This document shows, piece after piece, positions 1 to 9,255 of a stretch of 64,000 bases of DNA (the stretch's first letter is position 1; every line of letters starts with the position of its first letter). A model generated the notes under the pieces. It was not told the origin of the DNA, made no database searches, and worked only from the letters and a program-made list of their open reading frames with translations. The position numbers were made by a program, and so were the translations under genes. Source of the DNA: Ilex aquifolium (Eukaryota > Streptophyta > Magnoliopsida > Aquifoliales > Aquifoliaceae). The stretch is from contig OX637399.1 in the NCBI GenBank assembly GCA_951799425.1, positions 36,677,701 to 36,741,700 on the forward strand. Reading direction: 5' to 3'.

Positions 1-164
1 CCGCAAGAATTAGCTCAATCAGAGTTCGGGAGAAAAAGTTATGTCCGATATAATATTTCATTTTAAAGGAGGACTACTTATTACACAAAACTTGCATTAC
101 AATAGAGCCCATGCTAGAGGATTTTTCATGACTTTTGATGTGAATAAAATGGTTAGGGATTGAA
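1..164 (+). repeat. Partial monomer at left edge
   Basis: The window opens inside the short half of a monomer, at GCCGCAAGAATTAG minus its first base. The bases CAGAGTTCGG, AAAAAG, TTGCATTAC and GAGCCC match the short-half haplotype seen at the end of F monomers and of B monomers such as 545. The array therefore extends beyond the left edge. Confidence 0.9.
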
Positions 165-1304
165 GAATTCTTTACAATGCCGCAAGAATCATCTTAATCA
201 GAGACCGGAGCAAAAAGTTATGTCAGAAATACTAAAGAATGGGAAATTACTTTTTTTTTCCTTGTGGAGGGGAATGGCCAACTATACCAAACTTCCATCA
301 CAATTTCGAACTTGTTAGAAGATGAATCACCAATTTTGATCTCAATATATTTGTTAGGGTTTCAAGTTCTCTTTGCAATGCCGTAAGTATTAGCTCAATC
401 CGAGTTCGGGAGAAAGAGTTATGTCGGATATAATATTTCATTTTAAAGGAGGACTACTTATTACACAAAACTTGCGTTACAATAGAGTCCATGCTAGAGG
501 ATTTTTCATGACTTTTGATGTGAATGAAATGGTTAGGGATTGAAGAATTCTTTACAATGCCGCAAGAATCATCTTAATCAGAGAGCGGAGCAAAAAGTTA
601 TGTCAGAAATACTAAAGATTGGGAAATTACTTTTTTTTGCCTTGTGGAGGGGAATGTCCAACTATACCAAACTTCCATCACAATTTCGAACTTGTTAGAA
701 GATGAATCACCAATTTTGATCTCAATATATTGGTTTGCGTTTCAAGTTCTCATTGCAATGCCGCAAGAATTAGCTCAATCAGAGTTCGGCAGAAAAAGTT
801 ATGTCCGATATAATATTTCATTTTAAAGGAGGACTACTTATTACACAAAACTTGCATTACAATAGAGCCCATGCTAGAGGATTTTTCATGACTTTTGATG
901 TGAATAAAATGGTTAGGGATTGAAGAATTCTTTACAATGCCGCAAGAATCATCTTAATCAGAGACCGGAGCAAAAAGTTATGTCAGAAATACTAAAGAAT
1001 GGGAAATTACTTTTTTTTTCCTTGTGGAGGGGAATGGCCAACTATACCAAACTTCCATCACAATTTCGAACTTGTTAGAAGATGAATCACCAATTTTGAT
1101 CTCAATATATTTGTTAGGGTTTCAAGTTCTCTTTGCAATGCCGTAAGTATTAGCTCAATCCGAGTTCGGGAGAAAGAGTTATGTCGGATATAATATTTCA
1201 TTTTAAAGGAGGACTACTTATTACACAGAACTTGCGTTACAATAGAGTCCATGCTAGAGGATTTTTCATGACTTTTGATGTGAATGAAATGGTTAGGGAT
1301 TGAA

Positions 1305-1680
1305 GAATTCTTTACAATGCCGCAAGAATCATCTTAATCAGAGACCGGAGCAAAAAGTTATGTCAGAAATACTAAAGATTGGGAAATTACTTTTTTTTTT
1401 CCTTGTGGAGGGGAATGGCCAACTATACCAAACTTCCATCTTCGAACTTGTTAGAAGATGAATCACCAATTTTGATCTCAATATATTGGTTAGGGTTTCA
1501 AGTTCTCATTGCAATGCCGCAAGAATTAGCTCAATCAGAGTTCGGGAGAAAAAGTTATGTCCGATATAATATTTCATTTTAAAGGAGGACTACTTATTAC
1601 ACAAAACTTGCATTACAATAGAGCCCATGCTAGAGGATTTTTCATGACTTTTGATGTGAATAAAATGGTTAGGGATTGAA
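1305..1680 (+). repeat. Class F monomer, reference copy (376 bp)
   Basis: Class F has AAAGATTGGG, a run of ten T before CC, CTTGTGGAGGGGAATGG, the ACAAT deletion, TTGGTTAGGG and CTCAATCAGAG. Ten copies have T10: 1305, 5468, 6984, 8500, 18723, 23649, 24785, 34632, 40685 and 51266. None occurs after 51642. It normally follows A or B and is followed by A. Confidence 0.92.
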
Positions 1681-2060
1681 GAATTCTTTACAATGCCGCA
1701 AGAATCATCTTAATCAGAGACCGGAGCAAAAAGTTATGTCAGAAATACTAAAGAATGGGAAATTACTTTTTTTTTCCTTGTGGAGGGGAATGGCCAACTA
1801 TACCAAACTTCCATCACAATTTCGAACTTGTTAGAAGATGAATCACCAATTTTGATCTCAATATATTTGTTAGGGTTTCAAGTTCTCTTTGCAATGCCGT
1901 AAGTATTAGCTCAATCCGAGTTCGGGAGAAAGAGTTATGTCGGATATAATATTTCATTTTAAAGGAGGACTACTTATTACACAAAACTTGCGTTACAATA
2001 GAGTCCATGCTAGAGGATTGTTCATGACTTTTGATGTGAATGAAATGGTTAGGGATTGAA
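1681..2060 (+). repeat. Class A monomer, reference copy (380 bp)
   Basis: Class A is marked by AAGAATGGG, T9 followed by CC, intact ACAAT, TATTTGTTAGGG in place of TATTGGTTAGGG, and GCCGTAAGTATTAG in place of GCCGCAAGAATTAG. It is the commonest class, with 40 copies, all between 165 and 52021. It has no long open frame because TAA follows the second GCCG. Ordinary copies differ at one or a few bases. Copies 35008 and 41061 share a one-base deletion, and 3953, 11148 and 16072 share CCTTTTGGAGG. Confidence 0.93.
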
Positions 2061-2440
2061 GAATTCTTTACAATGCCGCAAGAATCATCTTAATCAGAGA
2101 CCGGAGCAAAAAGTTATGTCAGAAATACTAAAGATTGGGAAATTACTTTTTTTTGCCTTGTGGAGGGGAATGTCCAACTATACCAAACTTCCATCACAAT
2201 TTCGAACTTGTTAGAAGATGAATCACCAATTTTGATCTCAATATATTGGTTTGGGTTTCAAGTTCTCTTTGCAATGCCGCAAGAATTAGCTCAATCCGAG
2301 TTCGGGAGAAAGAGTTATGTCGGATATAATATTTCATTTTAAAGGAGGACTACTTATTACACAAAACTTGCGTTACAATAGAGTCCATGCTAGAGGACTT
2401 TTCATGACTTTTGATGTGAATAAAATGGTTAGGGATTGAA
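2061..2440 (+). repeat. Class B monomer, reference copy (380 bp)
   Basis: Class B carries T8-GCC, GGAATGTCC, intact ACAAT and TTGGTTTGGG, so the second telomere-like box reads TTTGGGTTT rather than TTAGGGTTT. There are 36 copies across the whole window. Six of them (18343, 28190, 31602, 34252, 40305, 50886) form a subclass B* with CAGATACCGG and GTCCAAATAT. In the last 12 kb many copies have a class C-like start (GCAACAATC), which shows exchange between classes. Confidence 0.92.
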
Positions 2441-2448
2441 GAATTCTT
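2439..2448 (+). other. Palindrome AAGAATTCTT with the EcoRI-type site
   Basis: This perfect 10-bp palindrome occurs once per monomer. It is intact in nearly all copies; exceptions noticed are 32735 (one flank changed) and 41440 (site lost). It gives the array its regular 375-381 bp restriction spacing. A second 10-bp palindrome, CAATATATTG (2619-2628), lies just before the short half. It is lost in class A by the G to T change and altered in E and part of G. Confidence 0.85.
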
Positions 2449-2526
2449 TACAATGCCGCAACAATCATCTTAATCAGAGACCGGAGCAAAAAGTTATGTC
2501 AGAAATACTGAAGATTGGGAAATTAC

Positions 2527-2534
2527 TTTTTTTT
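2527..2534 (+). repeat. Class-dependent poly-T tract, reference position
   Basis: Each monomer has one T tract after GGAAATTAC. It is T8 followed by G in B and C (as here), T9 in A, D and G, A-T8 in E, T10 in F and T11 in F'. The tract is absent from the short half and lies in the part that makes the long half longer. Length is nearly fixed within a class, so it is inherited with the monomer rather than changing freely. Confidence 0.88.
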
Positions 2535-2575
2535 GCCTTGTGGAGAGGAATGGCCAACTATACCAAACTTCCATC

Positions 2576-2580
2576 ACAAT
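2576..2580 (+). other. ACAAT indel site separating A/B/C/G from D/E/F
   Basis: The five bases between CCATC and TTCG are present in classes A, B, C, G and H and missing in D, E and F (for example at the junction 3335/3336). The matching place in the short half (GTTACAATAG) also has ACAAT, so presence is ancestral and D/E/F carry a derived deletion. It accounts for the 375-377 bp lengths. Confidence 0.9.
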
Positions 2581-2626
2581 TTTGAACTTGTTAGAAGATG
2601 AATCACCAATTTTGATCTCAATATAT

Positions 2627-2805
2627 TGGTTAGGGTTTCAAGTTCTCTTTGCAATGCCGCAAGAATTAGCTCAATCCGAGTTCGGGAGAAAGAGTTATGT
2701 CGGATATAATATTTCATTTTAAAGGAGGACTACTTATTACACAAAACTTGCGTTACAATAGAGTCCATGCTAGAGGATTTTTCATGACTTTTGATGTGAA
2801 TGAAA
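2627..2805 (+). repeat. Short half of the dimeric monomer (~179 bp), reference copy
   Basis: The second half of the same monomer begins at TGGTTAGGG (2627-2635) and ends before the next box at 2806. It lacks the poly-T insert of the long half and carries AAAGGAGGACTACTT and GGATATAATATTTC instead. It aligns with the long half along nearly its whole length. At 179 bp it is close to the 170-180 bp unit of many plant and animal centromeric satellites and to nucleosomal spacing; that comparison is general knowledge, not a family match. Confidence 0.85.
2630..2638 (+). other. Telomere-like box TTAGGGTTT, reference copy
   Basis: The nine bases match the plant telomere repeat (TTTAGGG)n in phase. 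They open the short half in classes A, C, D, E and F. B and G have TTTGGGTTT. The homologous box at the start of the long half reads TTAGGGATT (2429-2437 here), so a TTAGGG hexamer occurs once or twice per monomer. Resemblance is seen directly; any functional or evolutionary link to telomeres is speculative. Confidence 0.6.
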
Positions 2806-3200
2806 TGGTTAGGGATTGAAGAATTCTTTACAATGCCGCAAGAATCATCTTAATCAGAGACCGGAGCAAAAAGTTATGTCAGAAATACTGAAGATTGGGA
2901 AATTACTTTTTTTTGCCTTGTGGAGGGGAATGTCCAACTATACCAAACTTCCATCACAATTTCGAACTTGTTAGAAGATGAATCACCAATTTTGATCTCA
3001 ATATATTGGTTTGGGTTTCAAGTTCTCTTTGCAATGCCGCAAGAATTAGCTCAATCCGAGTTCGGGAGAAAGAGTTATGTCGGATATAATATTTCATTTT
3101 AAAGGAGGACTACTTATTACACAAAACTTGCGTTACAATAGAGCCCATGCTAGAGGATTTTTCATGACTTTTGATGTGAGTAAAATGGTTAGGGATTGAA

Positions 3201-3575
3201 GAATTCTTTACAATGCCGCAAGAATCATCTTAATCAGAGACCGGAGCAAAAAATTATGTCAGAAATACTAAAGAATGGGAAATTACTTTTTTTTTCCTTG
3301 TGGAGGGGAATGGCCAACTATACCAAACTTCCATCTTCGAACTTGTTAGAAGATGAATCACCAATTTTGATCTCAATATATTGGTTAAGGTTTCAAGTTC
3401 TCATTGCAATGCCGCAAGAATTAGCTCAATGAGAGTTCGGGAGAAAAAGTTATGTCCGATATAATATTTCATTTTAAAGGAGGACTACTTATTACACAAA
3501 ACTTGTGTTACAATAGAGTCCATGCTAGAGGATTTTTCATGACTTTTGATCTGAATAAAATGGTTAGGGATTGAA
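3201..3575 (+). repeat. Class D monomer, reference copy (375 bp)
   Basis: Class D has CAAAAAATTATG, AAGAATGGG, T9-CC, the 5-bp deletion (CCATCTTCG, junction at 3335/3336), CTCATTGCAATG and usually CTCAATGAGAG. There are 29 copies including the partial last one. The two copies at 4713 and 11908 have CTCAATCAGAG instead. A variant with GTTACTATAGAG at its end occurs mainly where D precedes E. Copies at 57327, 60357 and 63767 share GTCAGATATAC. Confidence 0.92.
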
Positions 3576-3952
3576 GAATTCTTTACAATGCCGCAAGAAT
3601 CATCTTAATCAGAGACCGGAGCCAAAAGTTAGGTCAGAAATACTAAAGATTGGGAAATTACTATTTTTTTTCCTTGAGGAGGGGAATGGCCAACTATACC
3701 AAACTTCCATCTTCGAACTTGTTAGAAGATGAATCACCAATTTTGATCTCAATATCTTGGTTAGGGTTTCAAGTTCTCATTGCAATGCCGCAAGAATTAG
3801 CTCAATCAGAGTTCGGGAGAAAAAGTTATGTCCGATATAATATTTCATTTTGAAAGGAGGACTACTTATTACACAAAACTTGCATTACAATAGAGCCCAT
3901 GCTAGAGGATTTTTCATGACTTTTGATGTGAATAAAATGGTTAGGGATTGAA
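3576..3952 (+). repeat. Class E monomer, reference copy (377 bp)
   Basis: Class E is marked by TTACTATTTTTTTTCC (an A inside the T tract), TTGAGGAGG, the ACAAT deletion, ATATCTTGG, and a one-base insertion in CATTTTGAAAGG. There are 11 copies, all before 50129, usually preceded by D and followed by A. Copy 31982 lacks the inserted G and ends like a D monomer, so it looks like an E/D exchange product (376 bp). Confidence 0.92.
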
Positions 3953-5087
3953 GAATTCTTTACAATGCCGCAAGAATCATCTTAATCAGAGACCGGAGCA
4001 AAAAGTTATGTCAGAAATACTAAAGAATGGGAAATTACTTTTTTTTTCCTTTTGGAGGGGAATGGCCAACTATACCAAACTTCCATCACAATTTCGAACT
4101 TGTTAGAAGATGAATCACCAATTTTGATCTCAATATATTTGTTAGGGTTTCAAGTTCTCTTTGCAATGCCGTAAGTATTAGCTCAATCCGAGTTCGGGAG
4201 AAAGAGTTATGTCGGATATAATATTTCATTTTAAAGGAGGACTACTTATTACACAAAACTTGCGTTACAATAGAGTCCATGCTAGAGGATTTTTCATGAC
4301 TTTTGATGTGAATAAAATGGTTAGGGATTGAAGAATTCTTTACAATGCCGCAACAATCATCTTAATCAGAGACCGGAGCAAAAAGTTATGTCAGAAATAC
4401 TGAAGATTGGGAAATTACTTTTTTTTGCCTTGTGGAGAGGAATGGCCAACTATACCAAACTTCCATCACAATTTCGAACTTGTTAGAAGATGAATCACCA
4501 ATTTTGATCTCAATATATTGGTTAGGGTTTCAAGTTCTCTTTGCAATGCCGCAAGAATTAGCTCAATCCGAGTTCGGGAGAAAGAGTTATGTCGGATATA
4601 ATATTTCATTTTAAAGGAGGACTACTTATTACACAAAACTTGCGTTACAATAGAGCCCATGCTAGAGGATTTTTCATGACTTTTGATGTGAATAAAATGG
4701 TTAGGGATTGAAGAATTCTTTACAATGCCGCAAGAATCATCTTAATCAGAGACCGGAGCAAAAAATTATGTCAGAAATACTAAAGAATGGGAAATTACTT
4801 TTTTTTTCCTTGTGGAGGGGAATGGCCAACTATACCAAACTTCCATCTTCGAACTTGTTAGAAGATGAATCACCAATTTTGATCTCAATATATTGGTTAG
4901 GGTTTCAAGTTCTCATTGCAATGCCGCAAGAATTAGCTCAATCAGAGTTCGGGAGAAAAAGTTATGTCCGATATAATATTTCATTTTAAAGGAGGACTAC
5001 TTATTACACAAAACTTGCATTACAATAGAGCCCATGCTAGAGGATTTTTCATGACTTTTGATGTGAATAAAATGGTTAGGGATTGAA

Positions 5088-8000
5088 GAATTCTTTACAA
5101 TGCCGCAAGAATCATCTTAATCAGAGACCGGAGCAAAAAGTTATGTCAGAAATACTAAAGAATGGGAAATTACTTTTTTTTTCCTTGTGGAGGGGAATGG
5201 CCAACTATACCAAACTTCCATCACAATTTCGAACTTGTTAGAAGATGAATCACCAATTTTGATCTCAATATATTTGTTAGGGTTTCAAGTTCTCTTTGCA
5301 ATGCCGTAAGTATTAGCTCAATCCGAGTTCGGGAGAAAGAGTTATGTCGGATATAATATTTCATTTTAAAGGAGGACTACTTATTACACAGAACTTGCGT
5401 TACAATAGAGTCCATGCTAGAGGATTTTTCATGACTTTTGATGTGAATGAAATGGTTAGGGATTGAAGAATTCTTTACAATGCCGCAAGAATCATCTTAA
5501 TCAGAGACCGGAGCAAAAAGTTATGTCAGAAATACTAAAGATTGGGAAATTACTTTTTTTTTTCCTTGTGGAGGGGAATGGCCAACTATACCAAACTTCC
5601 ATCTTCGAACTTGTTAGAAGATGAATCACCAATTTTGATCTCAATATATTGGTTAGGGTTTCAAGTTCTCATTGCAATGCCGCAAGAATTAGCTCAATCA
5701 GAGTTCGGGAGAAAAAGTTATGTCCGATATAATATTTCATTTTAAAGGAGGACTACTTATTACACAAAACTTGCATTACAATAGAGCCCATGCTAGAGGA
5801 TTTTTCATGACTTTTGATGTGAATAAAATGGTTAGGGATTGAAGAATTCTTCACAATGCCGCAAGAATCATCTTAATCAGAGACCGGAGCAAAAAGTTAT
5901 GTCAGAAATACTAAAGAATGGGAAATTACTTTTTTTTTCCTTGTGGAGGGGAATGGCCAACTATACCAAACTTCCATCACAATTTCGAACTTGTTAGAAG
6001 ATGAATCACCAATTTTGATCTCAATATATTTGTTAGGGTTTCAAGTTCTCTTTGCAATGCCGTAAGTATTAGCTCAATCCGAGTTCGGGAGAAAGAGTTA
6101 TGTCGGATATAATATTTCATTTTAAAGGAGGACTACTTATTACACAAAACTTGCGTTACAATAGAGTCCATGCTAGAGGATTTTTCATGACTTTTGATGT
6201 GAATGAAATGGTTAGGGATTGAAGAATTCTTTACAATGCCGCAAGAATCATCTTAATCAGAGACCGGAGCAAAAAGTTATGTCAGAAATACTAAAGATTG
6301 GGAAATTACTTTTTTTTGCCTTGTGGAGGGGAATGTCCAACTATACCAAACTTCCATCACAATTTCGAACTTGTTAGAAGATGAATCACCAATTTTGATC
6401 TCAATATATTGGTTTGGGTTTCAAGTTCTCATTGTAATGCCGCAAGAATTAGCTCAATCAGAGTTCGGCAGAAAAAGTTATGTCCGATATAATATTTCAT
6501 TTTAAAGGAGGACTACTTATTACACAAAACTTGCATTACAATAGAGCCCATGCTAGAGGATTTTTCATGACTTTTGATGTGAATAAAATGGTTAGGGATT
6601 GAAGAATTCTTTACAATGCCGCAAGAATCATCTTAATCAGAGACCGGAGCAAAAAGTTATGTCAGAAATACTAAAGAATGGGAAATTACTTTTTTTTTCC
6701 TTGTGGAGGGGAATGGCCAACTATACCAAACTTCCATCACAATTTCGAACTTGTTAGAAGATGAATCACCAATTTTGATCTTAATATATTTGTTAGGGTT
6801 TCAAGTTCTCTTTGCAATGCCGTAAGTATTAGCTCAATCCGAGTTCGGGAGAAAGAGTTATGTCGGATATAATATTTCATTTTAAAGGAGGACTACTTAT
6901 TACACAGAACTTGCGTTACAATAGAGTCCATGCTAGAGGATTTTTCATGACTTTTGATGTGAATGAAATGGTTAGGGATTGAAGAATTCTTTACAATGCC
7001 GCAAGAATCATCTTAATCAGAGACCGGAGCAAAAAGTTATGTCAGAAATACTAAAGATTGGGAAATTACTTTTTTTTTTCCTTGTGGAGGGGAATGGCCA
7101 ACTATACCAAACTTCCATCTTCGAACTTGTTAGAAGATGAATCACCAATTTTGATCTCAATATATTGGTTAGGGTTTCAAGTTCTCATTGCAATGCCGCA
7201 AGAATTAGCTCAATCAGAGTTCGGGAGAAAAAGTTATGTCCGATATAATATTTCATTTTAAAGGAGGACTACTTATTACACAAAACTTGCATTACAATAG
7301 AGCCCATGCTAGAGGATTTTTCATGACTTTTGATGTGAATAAAATGGTTAGGGATTGAAGAATTCTTTACAATGCCGCAAGAATCATCTTAATCAGAGAC
7401 CGGAGCAAAAAGTTATGTCAGAAATACTAAAGAATGGGAAATTACTTTTTTTTTCCTTGTGGAGGGGAATGGCCAACTATACCAAACTTCCATCACAATT
7501 TCGAACTTGTTAGAAGATGAATCACCAATTTTGATCTCAATATATTTGTTAGGGTTTCAAGTTCTCTTTGCAATGCCGTAAGTATTAGCTCAATCCGAGT
7601 TCGGGAGAAAGAGTTATGTCGGATATAATATTTCATTTTAAAGGAGGACTACTTATTACACAAAACTTGCGTTACAATAGAGTCCATGCTAGAGGATTTT
7701 TTATGACTTTTGATGTGAATGAAATGGTTAGGGATTGAAGAATTCTTTACAATGCCGCAAGAATCATCTTAATCAGAGACCGGAGCAAAAAGTTATGTCA
7801 GAAATACTAAAGATTGGGAAATTACTTTTTTTTGCCTTGTGGAGGGGAATGTCCAACTATACCAAACTTCCATCACAATTTCGAACTTGTTAGAAGATGA
7901 ATCACCAATTTTGATCTTAATATATTGGTTTGCGTTTCAAGTTCTCATTGCAATGCCGCAAGAATTAGCTCAATCAGAGTTCGGCAGAAAAAGTTATGTC

Positions 8001-9255
8001 CGATATAATATTTCATTTTAAAGGAGGACTACTTATTACACAAAACTTGCATTACAATAGAGCCCATGCTAGAGGATTTTTCATGACTTTTGATGTGAAT
8101 AAAATGGTTAGGGATTGAAGAATTCTTTACAATGCCGCAAGAATCATCTTAATCAGAGACCGGAGCAAAAAGTTATGTCAGAAATACTAAAGAATGGGAA
8201 ATTACTTTTTTTTTCCTTGTGGAGGGGAATGGCCAACTATACCAAACTTCCATCACAATTTCGAACTTGTTAGAAGATGAATCACCAATTTTGATCTCAA
8301 TATATTTGTTAGGGTTTCAAGTTCTCTTTGCAATGCCGTAAGTATTAGCTCAATCCGAGTTCGGGAGAAAGAGTTATGTCGGATATAATATTTCATTTTA
8401 AAGGAGGACTACTTATTACACAGAACTTGCGTTACAATAGAGTCCATGCTAGAGGATTTTTCATGACTTTTGATGTGAATGAAATGGTTAGGGATTGAAG
8501 AATTCTTTACAATGCCGCAAGAATCATCTTAATCAGAGACCGGAGCAAAAAGTTATGTCAGAAATACTAAAGATTGGGAAATTACTTTTTTTTTTCCTTG
8601 TGGAGGGGAATGGCCAACTATACCAAACTTCCATCTTCGAACTTGTTAGAAGATGAATCACCAATTTTGATCTCAATATATTGGTTAGGGTTTCAAGTTC
8701 TCATTGCAATGCCGCAAGAATTAGCTCAATCAGAGTTCGGGAGAAAAAGTTATGTCCGATATAATATTTCATTTTAAAGGAGGACTACTTATTACACAAA
8801 ACTTGCATTACAATAGAGCCCATGCTAGAGGATTTTTCATGACTTTTGATGTGAATAAAATGGTTAGGGATTGAAGAATTCTTTACAATGCCGCAAGAAT
8901 CATCTTAATCAGAGACCGGAGCAAAAAGTTATGTCAGAAATACTAAAGAATGGGAAATTACTTTTTTTTTCCTTGTGGAGGGGAATGGCCAACTATACCA
9001 AACTTCCATCACAATTTCGAACTTGTTAGAAGATGAATCACCAATTTTGATCTCAATATATTTGTTAGGGTTTCAAGTTCTCTTTGCAATGCCGTAAGTA
9101 TTAGCTCAATCCGAGTTCGGGAGAAAGAGTTATGTCGGATATAATATTTCATTTTAAAGGAGGACTACTTATTACACAAAACTTGCGTTACAATAGAGTC
9201 CATGCTAGAGGATTTTTCATGACTTTTGATGTGAATGAAATGGTTAGGGATTGAA
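5088..9255 (+). repeat. HOR segment: A-F-A then two B-A-F-A tetramers
   Basis: Monomer starts are 5088 A, 5468 F, 5844 A, 6224 B, 6604 A, 6984 F, 7360 A, 7740 B, 8120 A, 8500 F and 8876 A. The tetramer period is 1516 bp (6224 to 7740 to 9256). With the preceding eight-monomer block it makes a 7195-bp interval before copy 2. The B monomers 6224 and 7740 share TTCGGCAG. Confidence 0.92.

Larger units (their letters stand above)
165..2060 (+). repeat. HOR segment: A then one B-A-F-A tetramer (1516 bp)
   Basis: Monomer starts are 165 (A), 545 (B), 925 (A), 1305 (F) and 1681 (A). The unit 545-2060 is the 1516-bp tetramer that recurs at 6224 and 7740. B copies 545 and 7740 share GGTTTGCGTTTC and TTCGGCAG. 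A copies 925, 5088, 6604 and 8120 share ACACAGAACTTG in the same slot. Confidence 0.9.
2426..2626 (+). repeat. Long half of the dimeric monomer (~201 bp), reference copy
   Basis: Within the C monomer phased at 2441, this half starts at TGGTTAGGG (2426-2434) and runs to the next TGGTTAGGG at 2627. Aligned with the following half it shares the box, then TTTxCAATGCCGCAAGAAT, then AGTTATGTC. I count 64 of 82 identical positions at the start, 15 of 19 around ACTT...ACAAT, and 36 of 55 over the last stretch, which includes the next box. The surplus relative to the short half sits around GGGAAATTAC and the poly-T tract. I read this as ancestral duplication of a unit of about 180 bp followed by divergence. 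Confidence 0.85.
2441..2820 (+). repeat. Class C monomer, reference copy (380 bp)
   Basis: Class C carries GCCGCAACAATC (G to C in the first half), GAAGATTGGG, T8-GCC, GTGGAGAGGAATGG, intact ACAAT and TTGGTTAGGG. There are 19 copies. Those at 52402, 55432 and 58462 have TTGGTTTGGG instead and mark alternate copies of the 1515-bp higher-order repeat. Copies at 2441 and 11528 share ATTTTGAAC. Confidence 0.92.
2061..5087 (+). repeat. Eight-monomer block B-C-B-D-E-A-C-D, copy 1 (3027 bp)
   Basis: Monomer starts are 2061 B, 2441 C, 2821 B, 3201 D, 3576 E, 3953 A, 4333 C and 4713 D. Copies 2 and 3 start at 9256 and 14180. Markers shared by all three are GTGAGTAAAATGG at the end of the second B, TTTTGATCTGAAT in the first D, AAGTTAGGTCAG in E, and CCTTTTGGAGG in A. 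Copies 1 and 2 also share GGTTAAGGTTTC in the first D, so they are the closest pair. Confidence 0.92.

Noticed and set aside
2341-2348. AAAGGAGG as a Shine-Dalgarno site and GATATAATATT as a -10 box
   Set aside because: Both recur in every monomer with no gene downstream, and the array is almost certainly eukaryotic nuclear DNA.
2619-2628. Palindromes AAGAATTCTT and CAATATATTG as hairpins, terminators or integration sites
   Set aside because: They are 10 bp with no loop or longer stem, and the second is lost in all class A units, so there is no evidence for a structural role.
3061-3080. GAGTTCGGGAGAAAGAG as a CENP-B-box-like motif
   Set aside because: By eye it shares only a few scattered bases with the mammalian CENP-B box, and plants are not known to rely on such a box.
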